From Streptomyces sp. NBC_00102 (GTDB lineage Bacteria > Actinomycetota > Actinomycetes > Streptomycetales > Streptomycetaceae), in the NCBI RefSeq assembly GCF_026343115.1, contig NZ_JAPEMC010000001.1, positions 1,116,001 to 1,180,000 on the forward strand: a DNA stretch of 64,000 bases, given 5' to 3'. Below are positions 1-13,188 of this stretch, in pieces. A model generated the notes under the pieces. That model ran no database searches and was not told the origin of the DNA. It saw only the letters and a program-made list of their open reading frames with translations. Each line of letters begins with the position of its first letter. Position 1 is the first letter of the stretch. The position numbers were made by a program, and so were the translations under genes.

Positions 1-948
1 CTTCGCCGCGTACAGCTTGCGCGTCTCGGGGCCGATGTCCAGCCCCTCCTGGTCCGCCGGGATCGCGTCGGAGGCGACGACGGTGGGGTTGGCCGGGGCC
101 TTCGTCTTGAGGTCCGGGAACTCGGAGGAGACGAGGACGTCGACGGGGAGCACGAACTCCACGCCGCGCTCGTCGGCGCGCTTGAGGTACTCCTGCACCT
201 TGGGGACCTGGTCCTCCTGGAGCAGCGAGATGCCGACCTCGTGGCCCTGGGCCTTGAGGAAGGTGTACGCCATGCCGCCGCCGATCAGGATGCGGTCGGC
301 CTTCTCCAGCAGGTGGTCGATGACGCCGAGCTTGTCGGAGACCTTGGCGCCGCCGAGGACCACGGCGTAGGGGCGCTTGACGTCGCTGGTGAGCTTCTTC
401 AGGACGCCGACCTCGGTGGCGATGAGGTAGCCGGCGAAGTGCGGCAGCCGGGCCGGGAGGTCGAAGACCGAGGCGTGCTTGCGGTGCACCGCGCCGAAGC
501 CGTCGCCCACGTACACGTCGGCGAGGGTGGCGAGCTGGTCGGCGAAGGCGCCGCGCTCGGCGTCGTCCTTGGACGTCTCACCGGCGTTGAAGCGGAGGTT
601 CTCGACGACGGCGACCTGGCCGTCGGTGAGGGCGGCGACCGTGGCCGTGGCGGACTCGCCCACGGTGTCGGTGGCGAACGCGACCTCGGTGCCGAGCAGT
701 TCACCGAGCCGGGCGGCGGCGGGGGCCAGCGAGAACGCCGGGTCCGGGGCGCCCTTCGGGCGGCCGAGGTGCGAGGCGACGATGACCCGCGCGCCGGCCT
801 CGGCGAGCTTGGCGACGGTCGGCTGGACGGCGCGGATGCGGCCGTCGTCGGTGATGGTGGTGCCGTCGAGCGGCACGTTGAGGTCGGCGCGGACGAATAC
901 CCGCTTGCCGGCGACCCCTTCGGCGAGAAGTTCGTCGATCGTCTTCAT
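1..948 (-). CDS. pgk: Phosphoglycerate kinase (3' end cut by window)
   Basis: Glycolytic enzyme converting 1,3-bisphosphoglycerate and ADP to 3-phosphoglycerate and ATP in the cytoplasm. The 316 codons present begin at ATG 948 and run off the left edge; the family is about 400 residues, so roughly 85 C-terminal residues, including the usual Gly-rich nucleotide loop, are outside. Visible family motifs are RADLNVP near residue 20, SHLGRPKG near 60 and ENLRFNAGE near 115. It lies 111 bp downstream of gap on the same strand, the usual gap-pgk arrangement, with a hairpin between them. Identification is secure. Confidence 0.96.
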   Translation of the reverse strand, partial: MKTIDELLAEGVAGKRVFVRADLNVPLDGTTITDDGRIRAVQPTVAKLAEAGARVIVASHLGRPKGAPDPAFSLAPAAARLGELLGTEVAFATDTVGESATATVAALTDGQVAVVENLRFNAGETSKDDAERGAFADQLATLADVYVGDGFGAVHRKHASVFDLPARLPHFAGYLIATEVGVLKKLTSDVKRPYAVVLGGAKVSDKLGVIDHLLEKADRILIGGGMAYTFLKAQGHEVGISLLQEDQVPKVQEYLKRADERGVEFVLPVDVLVSSEFPDLKTKAPANPTVVASDAIPADQEGLDIGPETRKLYAAK

Positions 949-991
949 CTGTTCCAGGACTCCTTGGAAAGGACGGATGAGCACGCGAGAA

Positions 992-1025
992 GGCTCGGAC
1001 GGCGCTGCGTCGCGCCGTCCGAGCC
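992..1025 (-). terminator. gap-pgk intergenic hairpin
   Basis: Perfect inverted repeat with 14-bp arms (992-1005 and 1012-1025) and a 6-nt loop between the gap stop and the pgk start. No T-run follows, which is usual for Streptomyces hairpins. It could reduce read-through from gap into pgk or protect the gap 3' end after processing. Confidence 0.6.
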
Positions 1026-1059
1026 CCTCACTACATCGAGATGCCTGCCGATCCGAGGA

Positions 1060-2417
<1,358 letters not shown>

Positions 2418-2458
2418 GCCGCCGCCGGCGTCTCCGTGAAGGGAACGCCGGCGGCGGC
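2418..2458 (-). terminator. Terminator of the uvrC-rapZ-yvcK-whiA operon
   Basis: Inverted repeat with perfect 14-bp arms (2418-2431 and 2445-2458), starting 43 bp after the whiA stop. The inner loop is 13 nt with further partial pairing. Its position and strength fit an intrinsic terminator without a U-tract. Confidence 0.75.
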
Positions 2459-2501
2459 CGTATACGACGGTGCGGGCCCGGGACGGCCCGTCGGACCGGT
2501 C

Positions 2502-3491
2502 TCAGCCGACCAGACCGTCCGCCATCTCCTCGCTGAGGGTGGACTCGGTACCCGGGATGCCGAGGTCCTGCGCGCGCTTGTCGGCCATCGCCAGCAGCCG
2601 GCGGATGCGCCCGGCGACGGCGTCCTTGGTCAGCGGCGGGTCGGCGAGCGCGCCCAGCTCCTCCAGCGATGCCTGCTTGTGCTCCATGCGCAGCCGTCCG
2701 GCGGCGGCGAGGTGTTCGGGGACCTCCTCGCCCAGGATCTCCAGGGCGCGGCCCACGCGGGCACCGGCGGCCACGGCGGCGCGGGCGGAGCGGCGGAGGT
2801 TGGCGTCGTCGAAGTTGGCGAGCCGGTTGGCTGTCGCCCGGACCTCGCGCCGCATCCGGCGCTCCTCCCAGGCCAGCACGGACTCGTGGGCGCCGAGGCG
2901 GGTCAGCAGGGCGCCGATCGCGTCGCCGTCGCGGACCACCACGCGGTCGACCCCGCGGACCTCGCGGGCCTTGGCGGCGATGGAGAGCCGGCGCGCGGCC
3001 CCGACCAGCGCGAGCGCCGCCTCGGGACCGGGGCAGGTGACCTCCAGCGAGGAGGACCTGCCCGGCTCGGTGAGCGAGCCGTGCGCCAGGAAGGCCCCGC
3101 GCCAGGCCGCCTCGGCGTCGCAGGTGGCCCCCGAGACCACCTGCGGGGGCAGCCCGCGGATGGGACGGCCGCGGCCGTCCACGAGACCGGTCTGGCGCGC
3201 CAGCTGGTCACCGCCCGCCACCACGCGTACGACGTACCGGGAGCCGCGCCGCAGCCCGCCGGGGGCCATCACGATCAGCTCCGAGGCGTGCCCGAAGATC
3301 TCCAGGATGTCGCGCTTGAGCCGGCGGGCCGCCATCGCGGTGTCCAGCTCCGCCTCGATCACGATCCGGCCGCTCACCAGGTGCAGCCCGCCCGCGAAGC
3401 GGAGGATCGCGGAGACCTCCGCCTTCCTGCAGCAGGTCCGGGTGACGGGAAGCCGAGAGATTTCGTCCTTCACCGCTGGCGTCATCGCCAT
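2502..3491 (-). CDS. whiA: Sporulation regulator WhiA
   Basis: WhiA is the actinobacterial developmental regulator that works with WhiB to activate sporulation septation genes. The 329-residue protein has the family layout: an N-terminal LAGLIDADG-like fold with the conserved start [17 protein letters not shown], and a C-terminal helix-turn-helix region (about residues 245-320). The ATG at 3491 gives MAMTP. A second ATG at 3485 overlaps the yvcK stop by four bases (ATGA), so translation is coupled to yvcK and the true start may be either. It is the last gene of the operon and is followed by a strong hairpin. Confidence 0.97.
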   Translation of the reverse strand: MAMTPAVKDEISRLPVTRTCCRKAEVSAILRFAGGLHLVSGRIVIEAELDTAMAARRLKRDILEIFGHASELIVMAPGGLRRGSRYVVRVVAGGDQLARQTGLVDGRGRPIRGLPPQVVSGATCDAEAAWRGAFLAHGSLTEPGRSSSLEVTCPGPEAALALVGAARRLSIAAKAREVRGVDRVVVRDGDAIGALLTRLGAHESVLAWEERRMRREVRATANRLANFDDANLRRSARAAVAAGARVGRALEILGEEVPEHLAAAGRLRMEHKQASLEELGALADPPLTKDAVAGRIRRLLAMADKRAQDLGIPGTESTLSEEMADGLVG

Positions 3492-4516
3492 GGGCCGATC
3501 CTTCCATGCATCCGAAAAATACGGTCGTACGCGGCGGCCAGCAGCTCCGGATCATGAATCGGAACGCCGTCTGGCGAGGCCACCGGCGCCAGCTCCACCG
3601 CGGCGCCGAGCCGCTTCGCGGCATCGGCGAGGGACTCGCGGTCAGGCACGGCGGCCTCATCGGCCAACACCACGTCCAAGGCGAGTTTAGGGGCGTGTCG
3701 CCCCAAAACCTCCAAATGACGCTGCGGGGAGAAGCCATCTGTTTCGCCGGGTTGCGGCGCGAGGTTCAGCGAAAGCACCTTCCGGGCCTTCGTCGCGACC
3801 AGCGCGTCGAGCAGATCGGGGACGAGCAGATGGGGGATGACGGAGGAGAACCAGGAGCCCGGCCCGAGCACCACCCAGTCCGCGTCCAGAACGGCCTCGA
3901 CGGCCTCCGGGACGGCCGGAGGGGCGTGCGGGACCACCTGCACGGACTGCACCTCGCCCGGGGTGAGCGCCACCGTCGCCTGGCCGCGTACGGTCACGAT
4001 CTCGTCGGGCCGCTCCGGCTCGTGCCCCCTGACCTGTGCCTGGAGCTCCAGCGGTACGGCGGACATGGGCAGCACCCGGCCGTGCGCGCCGAGCAGCGTG
4101 CCGACCAGGTCGAGCGCCTGCACGTGGTCGCCGAGCTGCTCCCAGAGCGCCACGATCAGCAGATTGCCCACCGCGTGGCCGTGCAGGTCGCCCCGGGACT
4201 CGAAGCGGTGCTGGGTGACCCTGGCCCAGGTCTGTCCCCAGTCGTCGTCCCCGCAGAGGGCCGCGAGGGCCTTGCGCAGGTCGCCGGGCGGGAGCACGCC
4301 GAACTCGTCGCGGAGCCGGCCACTGGAACCGCCGTCGTCGGCGACGGTGACGACGGCGGTCAGGTCACCGGTGATGCGGCGCAGGGCGGCGAGCGAGGCC
4401 GACAGCCCGTGGCCGCCGCCGAGGGCGACGACCTTGGGCGGTCCGCCGCGCCGGCGGCCGGAGCGGAGCGAGCCCGCCCGGCTCAGCCTCCGCAGCCGCA
4501 GGTTGACGCTGGTCAC
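3482..4516 (-). CDS. yvcK: YvcK/CofD-family gluconeogenesis factor
   Basis: A 344-residue member of the CofD/YvcK family (the B. subtilis and mycobacterial homologues bind UDP-sugars and influence cell-wall metabolism and gluconeogenic growth). The nucleotide-sugar loop [18 protein letters not shown] lies near residues 24-41, followed by [19 protein letters not shown] chose GTG 4516 because it overlaps the rapZ stop as GTGA, so the start is coupled; the reading frame is open upstream but only repeats rapZ sequence. The preceding 20 residues are Arg-rich and typical of Streptomyces homologues. Its position between rapZ and whiA is conserved across Gram-positive bacteria. Confidence 0.94.
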   Translation of the reverse strand: MTSVNLRLRRLSRAGSLRSGRRRGGPPKVVALGGGHGLSASLAALRRITGDLTAVVTVADDGGSSGRLRDEFGVLPPGDLRKALAALCGDDDWGQTWARVTQHRFESRGDLHGHAVGNLLIVALWEQLGDHVQALDLVGTLLGAHGRVLPMSAVPLELQAQVRGHEPERPDEIVTVRGQATVALTPGEVQSVQVVPHAPPAVPEAVEAVLDADWVVLGPGSWFSSVIPHLLVPDLLDALVATKARKVLSLNLAPQPGETDGFSPQRHLEVLGRHAPKLALDVVLADEAAVPDRESLADAAKRLGAAVELAPVASPDGVPIHDPELLAAAYDRIFRMHGRIGPWR

Positions 4517-5487
4517 TCGCGCCCCATGTCCCGGTGGACGAGGACGGTCTCGATGCCTTCGGCGGCGAGGCGGGCGGAGAGTTTCTCCGACATCGCGACG
4601 GAGCGGTGCTTGCCGCCCGTGCAGCCGACCGCGATGGTCACGTAGCGCTTGCCCTCGCGGCGGTATCCGGCGGCGACGAGCTGGAGCAGCTCGGTGTACT
4701 GGTTGAGGAACTCCTTGGCGCCCGGCTGGTCGAAGACGTACGCGGACACCTCCTCGTTGAGGCCGGTGAAGGGGCGCAGCTCGGGCACCCAGTGCGGGTT
4801 CGGCAGGAAGCGGCAGTCCACCACGAGGTCGGCGTCGACCGGCAGACCGTACTTGTAGCCGAACGACATCACCGTGGCGCGCAGCTCCGGCTCCTGGTCG
4901 CCGGCGAACTGGGCGTCCATCTTGGCCCGCAGCTCGTGGACGTTGAGGCTGGAGGTGTCGATGACCAGGTCGGCGTCGCCGCGCAGCTCGCGCAGCAGGT
5001 CGCGCTCGGCCGCGATGCCGTCGACGATCCGGCCGTCGCCCTGGAGGGGGTGGGGTCGGCGGACGGACTCGAAGCGGCGGACCAGGGCGTCGTCCGAGGA
5101 CTCCAGGAAGACGATCCGGCGGGTGACGTGCTTGGTCTCCAGGTCCGCCAGGGACTCCCGGAGGTTGTCGAAGAAACGGCGTCCGCGTACGTCGACGACG
5201 ACGGCGATCCGGGCCACGTTGCCCTGGGAACGCGCGCCGAGCTCGACCATGGTCGGGATCAGGGCGGGCGGGAGGTTGTCGACGACGAACCAGCCGAGGT
5301 CCTCCAGACACTTCGCGGCGGTGGACCGGCCGGCGCCGGACATCCCCGAGATGATCACCAGTTCGGGGATGGCCGTCGGGACGGCGTCGCCCGTCTCGTT
5401 GGTGGTGCCCGTGCTCACGTGTGCTCCGTTGGTTCGGTCCGGGTCCGGCTGCGTGGGTTCTGCGTGGCGGTGCTCATGGTCGGTCAT
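4513..5487 (-). CDS. rapZ: RNase adapter / nucleotide-binding protein RapZ
   Basis: RapZ (YvcJ) family P-loop protein; in E. coli it directs RNase E to the GlmZ small RNA, while the actinobacterial role is unsettled. The Walker A motif GMSGAGRST (residues 48-56) has Arg where Lys is usual, which I believe is normal in actinobacteria. The C-terminal domain carries [11 protein letters not shown]. The ATG at 5487 overlaps the uvrC stop (ATGA). A GTG at 5418 has a better-spaced GGAG site and would remove 23 poorly conserved residues, so the start is uncertain. Confidence 0.95.
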   Translation of the reverse strand: MTDHEHRHAEPTQPDPDRTNGAHVSTGTTNETGDAVPTAIPELVIISGMSGAGRSTAAKCLEDLGWFVVDNLPPALIPTMVELGARSQGNVARIAVVVDVRGRRFFDNLRESLADLETKHVTRRIVFLESSDDALVRRFESVRRPHPLQGDGRIVDGIAAERDLLRELRGDADLVIDTSSLNVHELRAKMDAQFAGDQEPELRATVMSFGYKYGLPVDADLVVDCRFLPNPHWVPELRPFTGLNEEVSAYVFDQPGAKEFLNQYTELLQLVAAGYRREGKRYVTIAVGCTGGKHRSVAMSEKLSARLAAEGIETVLVHRDMGRE

Positions 5488-7658
5488 GGCGTACCCCCGT
5501 CGTTTTCGTCGATGATCTCTCCTGTGGCCGTGTTCACGGCGGGTGCGGCCGGGGCGGCCGTGGCGAGGGCCGCGGCCACCGACTCCGCGGTCCTGCGGCC
5601 TATCCCCTGGACCTCACAGATCTCGTCGATTGTCGCCTGCCGCAGCTTCTTGACGGAGCCGAAATGCTTGAGCAGCGCGAGTTTCCGGCTCTCGCCGAGG
5701 CCGGGGACGCCGTCCAGAGGGCTGCTGCGGACCCGCTTGGCGCGTTTGGCCCGCTGGTAGGTGATGGCGAAGCGGTGGGCCTCGTCGCGGACGCGCTGGA
5801 GGAGGTAGAGGCCCTCGCTGGAGCGGGGCAGCACGACGGGATCGTCGTCGTCGGGCAGCCAGACCTCTTCAAGGCGCTTGGCGAGTCCGCAGACGGCGAT
5901 GTCGTCGATGCCCAGCTCGTCCAGGGCACGCTTCGCGGCGGCCACCTGGGGCTGCCCGCCGTCGACCACGACGAGCTGCGGCGGGTAGGCGAACCGTTTG
6001 GGACGGCCGTCGTCCTCGCGCGGCTCGTTGCCCTCGGGGGCGGTCTCCTCGGGGGAGCCGGACTCGGAGGCGTCGGTCCCGGAGGCGTCGGTCCCGGAGG
6101 CATCGGTCCCAGGGAGACCTGTTGCGGGGAGACCTGTTGCGGGGAGACCTGTTGCGGGGAGACCTGTTGCGGGGAGACCTGTTGCGGAGGAGTCGGCCGC
6201 GGAGACGTCGGCTGCGGAGGTGTCCGCCGCGGGCGTCTCCTCCCACTCCCCCAGGCGCTCCTTCTCCTGGAGGTAGCGGCGGAACCTGCGGCCGATCACC
6301 TCGTGCATCGACCGGACGTCGTCCTGGCCCTCGAACCCCTTGATCTGGAAGCGGCGGTACTCGCTCTTGCGGGCCAGCCCGTCCTCGAAGACGACCATCG
6401 ACGCGACGACGTCGTCGCCCTGGAGATGGGAGATGTCGTAGCACTCGATGCGCAGCGGGGCGGTGTCGAGGCCGAGCGCCTCGGCGATCTCCTCCAGGGC
6501 CCGGGAGCGGGTGGTCAGGTCGGAGGCGCGCTTGGTCTTGTGCAGTCCGAGCGCCTGCTGGGCGTTGCGCTGGACCGTCGCCATCAGGTCCTTCTTGTCG
6601 CCGCGCTGCGGGATGCGCAGGCTGACCTGGGAGCCCCGGCGGTGCGCGAGCCATTCGGAAACGGCGTCGGGGTCCTCGGGCAGCGCGGGCACGAGGACCT
6701 CCTTGGGTACGGATTCGCCGGTCTCCTCGCCGTAGAGCTGCTGGAGGGCGTGCTCGACCAGGCCGGAGGTGTCGACCGCCTCCACCTTGTCGGTGACCCA
6801 GCCGCGCTGGCCGCGTACCCGGCCACCGCGCACGTGGAAGATCTGGACGGCGGCCTCCAGCTCGTCCTCCGCGACGGCGATGAGGTCCGCGTCGGTGGCG
6901 TCGGCGAGCACGACCGCGCTCTTCTCCATGGCCCGGCGGAGTGCCTCGATGTCGTCCCGGAGCCGGGCGGCGCGCTCGTACTCCATGTCCTCCGCGGCGA
7001 GCATCATCTCCTTCTCCAGGCGGCGCAGGTAGGCACCGGTGCGGCCGGCCATGAAGTCGCAGAACTCCTCGGCGAGTTCACGGTGTTCCTGGGGGCTGAC
7101 GCGGCCGACGCAGGGGGCGGAGCACTTGCCGATGTAGCCCAGCAGGCAGGGGCGTCCGGTGCGGGCGGCGTTCTTGAGTACCCCGGCGGAGCAGGTGCGT
7201 ACGGGGAAGACGCGGAGCATCAGGTCGACGGTCTCGCGGATCGCCCAGGCGTGGCCGTACGGGCCGAAGTAGCGCACGCCCTTCTTCTTGGCGCCGCGCA
7301 TGACCTGGACGCGGGGGAACTCCTCATTGAGGGTGACCGCGAGGTACGGGTAGCTCTTGTCGTCGCGGTACTTGACGTTGAACCGCGGGTCGAACTCCTT
7401 GATCCAGGTGTACTCCAGCTGCAGCGCCTCGACCTCGGTGGAGACGACCGTCCACTCCACGGACGCGGCCGTGGTCACCATGGTGCGGGTACGCGGGTGG
7501 AGGCCGGCCAGGTCCTGGAAGTAGTTGGCGAGGCGCTGGCGGAGGTTCTTCGCCTTGCCGACGTAAATCACCCGGCGGTGCTCGTCGCGGAACTTGTAGA
7601 CCCCCGGGGAGTCGGGGATCTGTCCCGGCTTGGGGCGGTAGCTGGAGGGGTCTGCCAT
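5484..7658 (-). CDS. uvrC: Excinuclease ABC subunit C
   Basis: UvrC makes both incisions flanking a lesion during nucleotide excision repair. The 724-residue protein has an N-terminal GIY-YIG nuclease ([20 protein letters not shown], about residues 18-37), a UVR motif near 210-245 for UvrB contact, the RNase H-like nuclease (VVVDGGQPQ near 570) and a C-terminal helix-hairpin-helix pair. It is longer than most UvrCs because a repetitive linker of about 57 residues (about 475-531) lies before the second nuclease. It is the first gene of the operon that continues into rapZ, yvcK and whiA, coupling a repair gene to developmental regulators. Confidence 0.97.
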   Translation of the reverse strand: MADPSSYRPKPGQIPDSPGVYKFRDEHRRVIYVGKAKNLRQRLANYFQDLAGLHPRTRTMVTTAASVEWTVVSTEVEALQLEYTWIKEFDPRFNVKYRDDKSYPYLAVTLNEEFPRVQVMRGAKKKGVRYFGPYGHAWAIRETVDLMLRVFPVRTCSAGVLKNAARTGRPCLLGYIGKCSAPCVGRVSPQEHRELAEEFCDFMAGRTGAYLRRLEKEMMLAAEDMEYERAARLRDDIEALRRAMEKSAVVLADATDADLIAVAEDELEAAVQIFHVRGGRVRGQRGWVTDKVEAVDTSGLVEHALQQLYGEETGESVPKEVLVPALPEDPDAVSEWLAHRRGSQVSLRIPQRGDKKDLMATVQRNAQQALGLHKTKRASDLTTRSRALEEIAEALGLDTAPLRIECYDISHLQGDDVVASMVVFEDGLARKSEYRRFQIKGFEGQDDVRSMHEVIGRRFRRYLQEKERLGEWEETPAADTSAADVSAADSSATGLPATGLPATGLPATGLPATGLPGTDASGTDASGTDASESGSPEETAPEGNEPREDDGRPKRFAYPPQLVVVDGGQPQVAAAKRALDELGIDDIAVCGLAKRLEEVWLPDDDDPVVLPRSSEGLYLLQRVRDEAHRFAITYQRAKRAKRVRSSPLDGVPGLGESRKLALLKHFGSVKKLRQATIDEICEVQGIGRRTAESVAAALATAAPAAPAVNTATGEIIDENDGGTP
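6066..6235. repeat. 15-bp tandem repeats inside uvrC
   Basis: Three adjoining 15-bp arrays, all in frame: three copies at 6066-6110 (coding GTDAS), five at 6114-6188 (coding ATGLP; four identical, the last with one change) and about three degenerate copies at 6185-6235 (coding AADxS). They form a low-complexity Ala/Thr/Ser/Gly linker in UvrC. Because the unit is five codons, copy-number change keeps the frame. Confidence 0.9.
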
Positions 7659-7781
7659 GTCTCACACCCTACTTCCGGCCGGTGACACCCAGGGGTGCCC
7701 TCCGCACTGTGCCGTCCGTCCCGGGGCGTCCCCGGCCGCACCCTCCGGGGGAGCCGCCCCGCGGGGGTGGCGGGTGTCCGG

Positions 7782-8210
7782 TCAGGCGCCGGGTCCGGCG
7801 ACGAGCCGGCCACCCTCCGCGCTGACCGGGACGGCGGGCAGCGGCACGGTGGCCGGGCCATGGATGACCTCGCCGGTCGTGGTGTCGAAGACGCTGCCGT
7901 GGCAGGGGCAGTGGCCCTCGTTGTCCTCGACCTTGTACAGCAGGCAGCCCGCGTGGGTGCACTGGGCGCTGAACGCCTTGTACTGGCCCTTCGACGGGCA
8001 GGTCACCACGAGGCGCTGCTCGCTGTAGAGCTTGGACCCGCCGACCGGGACCGCGTCCGACGCGCCGAGGTCCACCGGGGCGGTCGGGGTCGGGTTCTGG
8101 GCGTGGCCGAGCTTGGACTCGGTGGAGCAGGCGGCCGCTCCCAGCCCGGCGGCACCGGCGAGCGCGGCACCCCTCAGCACGGTGCGGCGGGTGGCGGGCA
8201 AGCCGGACAT
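7782..8210 (-). CDS. Tat-exported Rieske [2Fe-2S] lipoprotein
   Basis: A 142-residue protein with a twin-arginine signal ending in a lipobox-like Cys (RRTVLRGAALAG, then AAACS near residue 30) and a C-terminal Rieske domain. The cluster ligands are in CTHAGC and CPCHGS, the two His/Cys pairs expected for a 2Fe-2S Rieske centre. It is probably anchored to the outer face of the membrane as an electron carrier; no partner oxidoreductase is next to it. I chose ATG 8210 because the Tat motif starts within the first ten residues; an in-frame ATG at 8258 would only add 16 residues. Confidence 0.9.
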   Translation of the reverse strand: MSGLPATRRTVLRGAALAGAAGLGAAACSTESKLGHAQNPTPTAPVDLGASDAVPVGGSKLYSEQRLVVTCPSKGQYKAFSAQCTHAGCLLYKVEDNEGHCPCHGSVFDTTTGEVIHGPATVPLPAVPVSAEGGRLVAGPGA

Positions 8211-8459
8211 CGCGGTCTCCACGGGGGTCGGTGGTACGGGGTGTACAGGGAGACGCACACGGGGTGCGCAGGGCGGTACGGGCGTCGCGGGCCGGTGGGG
8301 CGACGGGGCGCTCGGCCGGGGCGCGCGACGACAGAACCGACGATACCGGCGGAGATCGGGACCCCGGCGCCGGGGTCCGGGGCACGGGGTTCCGGGGCAC
8401 GGACGTCCGGCAGGCCCGGCAGGCCCGGTGTGCGGGCACGTCGGGTCCGGGCAGGACGC
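8211..8459. other. Rieske gene upstream region with GC palindrome
   Basis: Non-coding stretch between the Rieske gene and the uvrA terminator. It contains a perfect 20-bp palindrome at 8359-8378 and short GGCA-type direct repeats after it. It presumably holds the Rieske promoter, but I cannot place its elements. Confidence 0.35.
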
Positions 8460-8519
8460 GGTACGGCCCGCCGGGGCGCCTCCTCCCGGGCGGGAAGGGG
8501 CACCTCGGCGGGCCGTACC
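8460..8519 (-). terminator. uvrA terminator
   Basis: Perfect 14-bp arms (8460-8473 and 8506-8519) enclose a GC-rich inner segment that can form a second stem. It lies 9 bp beyond the uvrA stop. Confidence 0.75.
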
Positions 8520-8527
8520 GGGGCGCG

Positions 8528-11545
<3,018 letters not shown>

Positions 11546-11722
11546 GCCGGTCCGCACCTTTCTTGAGAGAAACGAGGGGAACTGAGCCCCCTGTTCCAGG
11601 GTATGGGGGGCGCCACAGCGGTGTTGAAAGCTTGCGGCTTCGAGCGTATAGCACGCACATTCGATTTCTGGCCGGTCATGACCTCCTTCACCCGAACGAG
11701 TGGCGGGGCTACGCTCGGTTCC
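11546..11722. promoter_or_regulatory. Divergent uvrA / maleylpyruvate-isomerase promoter region
   Basis: A 177-bp space between divergent genes, so it holds both promoters. I looked for an actinobacterial LexA box (CGAAC-N4-GTTCG type) and found only loose TTCGA half-sites near 11638 and 11660. Confidence 0.4.
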
Positions 11723-12412
11723 ATGAGCGATCACGTGCGCGACCTGGCGTCTTTACGCGAAGCGACGGAACGGCTGCTCACCGCCGCGGGCTCGTGGAAC
11801 GAATCCGCCGTACAGCAATCGTCCCGGCTGCCAGGCTGGAGCCGGGGCCATGTACTGGCCCACCTGTCACGTAACGCCGACGCGCTCCGAAATGTTCTCC
11901 GCGGACGCCCGATGTACGCGAGCGGCGAAATCCGGGACCTCGACATCGCGGCCGGCGCACCCCGCCCGCTCGCCGAGCACCTGGCCGACCTGCGCGCGAG
12001 CGGCGAGCGGTTCTTCGCCGAGGCCGCCGCCCCGGCCGACTGGTCACGCACGGTGGAGCTGCGGAACGGTGTGACGGACTCGGCGGACCGGGTGCCTTTC
12101 CGCCGCTGGGCCGAGGTCGAGCTGCATCACGTGGACCTCGGCACCGGGTACGAGCTGGAGCACCTGCCGGCGGATTTCGTGGTCCGGGAGATCGACTTCC
12201 TGGCGGAGCGCTTCGGGCGCCACCCGCAGGTGGTATCCACCGGCATCCGGACCGAGGACGGCCGCGTGTGGACCACGGGCGGCGGCAAGGAGGGCCCGGT
12301 CACCGGGGTCGGCGGCCCGGCCGCGGAGCTGCTGGGCTGGCTCTCGGGCCGCCGCGACGGCTCGGCGCTGACCGTGGAGGGCGGCCCCCTCCCCGTACTG
12401 CCGCCGCTATAG
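11723..12412 (+). CDS. Maleylpyruvate isomerase-family (DinB-like, mycothiol-type) protein
   Basis: A 229-residue protein with the MDMPI N-terminal four-helix fold: [20 protein letters not shown] near residues 36-55 supplies the metal-binding His, and a second conserved His lies in [10 protein letters not shown] near 140. Members act on mycothiol conjugates or mycothiol-dependent isomerisations, but the substrate here is unknown. ATG 11723 is the first start inside the conserved region. The next gene, a metallo-beta-lactamase fold hydrolase, follows after 10 bp, so the two are probably one operon, perhaps in thiol-conjugate detoxification. Confidence 0.88.
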   Translation: MSDHVRDLASLREATERLLTAAGSWNESAVQQSSRLPGWSRGHVLAHLSRNADALRNVLRGRPMYASGEIRDLDIAAGAPRPLAEHLADLRASGERFFAEAAAPADWSRTVELRNGVTDSADRVPFRRWAEVELHHVDLGTGYELEHLPADFVVREIDFLAERFGRHPQVVSTGIRTEDGRVWTTGGGKEGPVTGVGGPAAELLGWLSGRRDGSALTVEGGPLPVLPPL

Positions 12413-12422
12413 GCTGCCGCCC

Positions 12423-13079
12423 ATGACCTACAGCGGAGCGGTGCGGGTCGGCGGACCCGCGGACGTGCACGAGCTGACCGACCTGATGATCTCCAAGGTC
12501 GCGGTCGGCCCGATGAACAACAACGCCTACCTGCTGCGCTGCCGGGCCACCGGCGAGCAGCTGCTCATCGACGCCGCCAACGAGGCGGACACCCTGCTGC
12601 GGCTCGTCGGCGAGGACGGCATCGCCTCCGTCGTCACCACACACCAGCACGGCGACCACTGGCAGGCGCTGGCCGAGGTGGTGGCCGCCACCGGCGCCGT
12701 CACCTACGCCGGGCGGTACGACGCCGAGGGCATTCCGGTCGCGACCGACGTACTCGTGGAGGACGGGGAAACCCTCCAGGTAGGCGAGGTCGTCCTGACC
12801 GCCCGCCACCTGGTCGGCCACACCCCTGGCTCCATCGCCCTGGTCTACGACGACCCGCACGGGGCTCCGCACCTCTTCACCGGCGACTGCCTCTTCCCCG
12901 GTGGCATCGGCAACACCCGCAAGGACCCGGAGGCCTTCGCGAGCCTGCTCCACGACGTGGAGACCAAGCTCTTCGACCAGCTCCCCGACGAGACCTGGGT
13001 CTACCCGGGCCACGGCCACGACACCACGCTCGGCGACGAGCGCGGGCAGCTCCCGGAGTGGCGCGCCCGGGGCTGGTGA
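12423..13079 (+). CDS. Metallo-beta-lactamase-fold hydrolase (glyoxalase II-like)
   Basis: A 218-residue MBL-fold hydrolase with the metal motif THQHGDHW near residue 76, the metal-bridging Asp in FTGDCLFPGG near 155, and a final metal His in YPGHGHDT. Small size and GHTPGS loop resemble hydroxyacylglutathione hydrolases; in an actinobacterium the thiol would be mycothiol or another thioester. It is 10 bp downstream of the DinB-like gene and ends before a strong bidirectional hairpin. Confidence 0.9.
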   Translation: MTYSGAVRVGGPADVHELTDLMISKVAVGPMNNNAYLLRCRATGEQLLIDAANEADTLLRLVGEDGIASVVTTHQHGDHWQALAEVVAATGAVTYAGRYDAEGIPVATDVLVEDGETLQVGEVVLTARHLVGHTPGSIALVYDDPHGAPHLFTGDCLFPGGIGNTRKDPEAFASLLHDVETKLFDQLPDETWVYPGHGHDTTLGDERGQLPEWRARGW

Positions 13080-13100
13080 GGCGGGTACACCCGGCACGGA

Positions 13101-13150
13101 CGACGAAGGGCGCCCCGGTACCGGGATCGGTACCGGGGCGCCCTTCGTCG
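13101..13150. terminator. Bidirectional terminator between MBL gene and terC
   Basis: Perfect inverted repeat with 22-bp arms (13101-13122 and 13129-13150) and a 6-nt loop, placed between the ends of two convergent genes. It is among the strongest hairpins in the window. Confidence 0.88.
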
Positions 13151-13188
13151 TTGTCCGGCGGGTCGTGGAGGCCCGGGCGGTGTCCGGC

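Noticed and set aside
4513..4516. Frameshift between rapZ and yvcK
   Set aside because: The frame change is the normal GTGA overlap of stop and start, so both genes are intact.
11620..11680. LexA (SOS) box in front of uvrA
   Set aside because: Only half-sites match; spacing and symmetry are too poor to claim an SOS operator.
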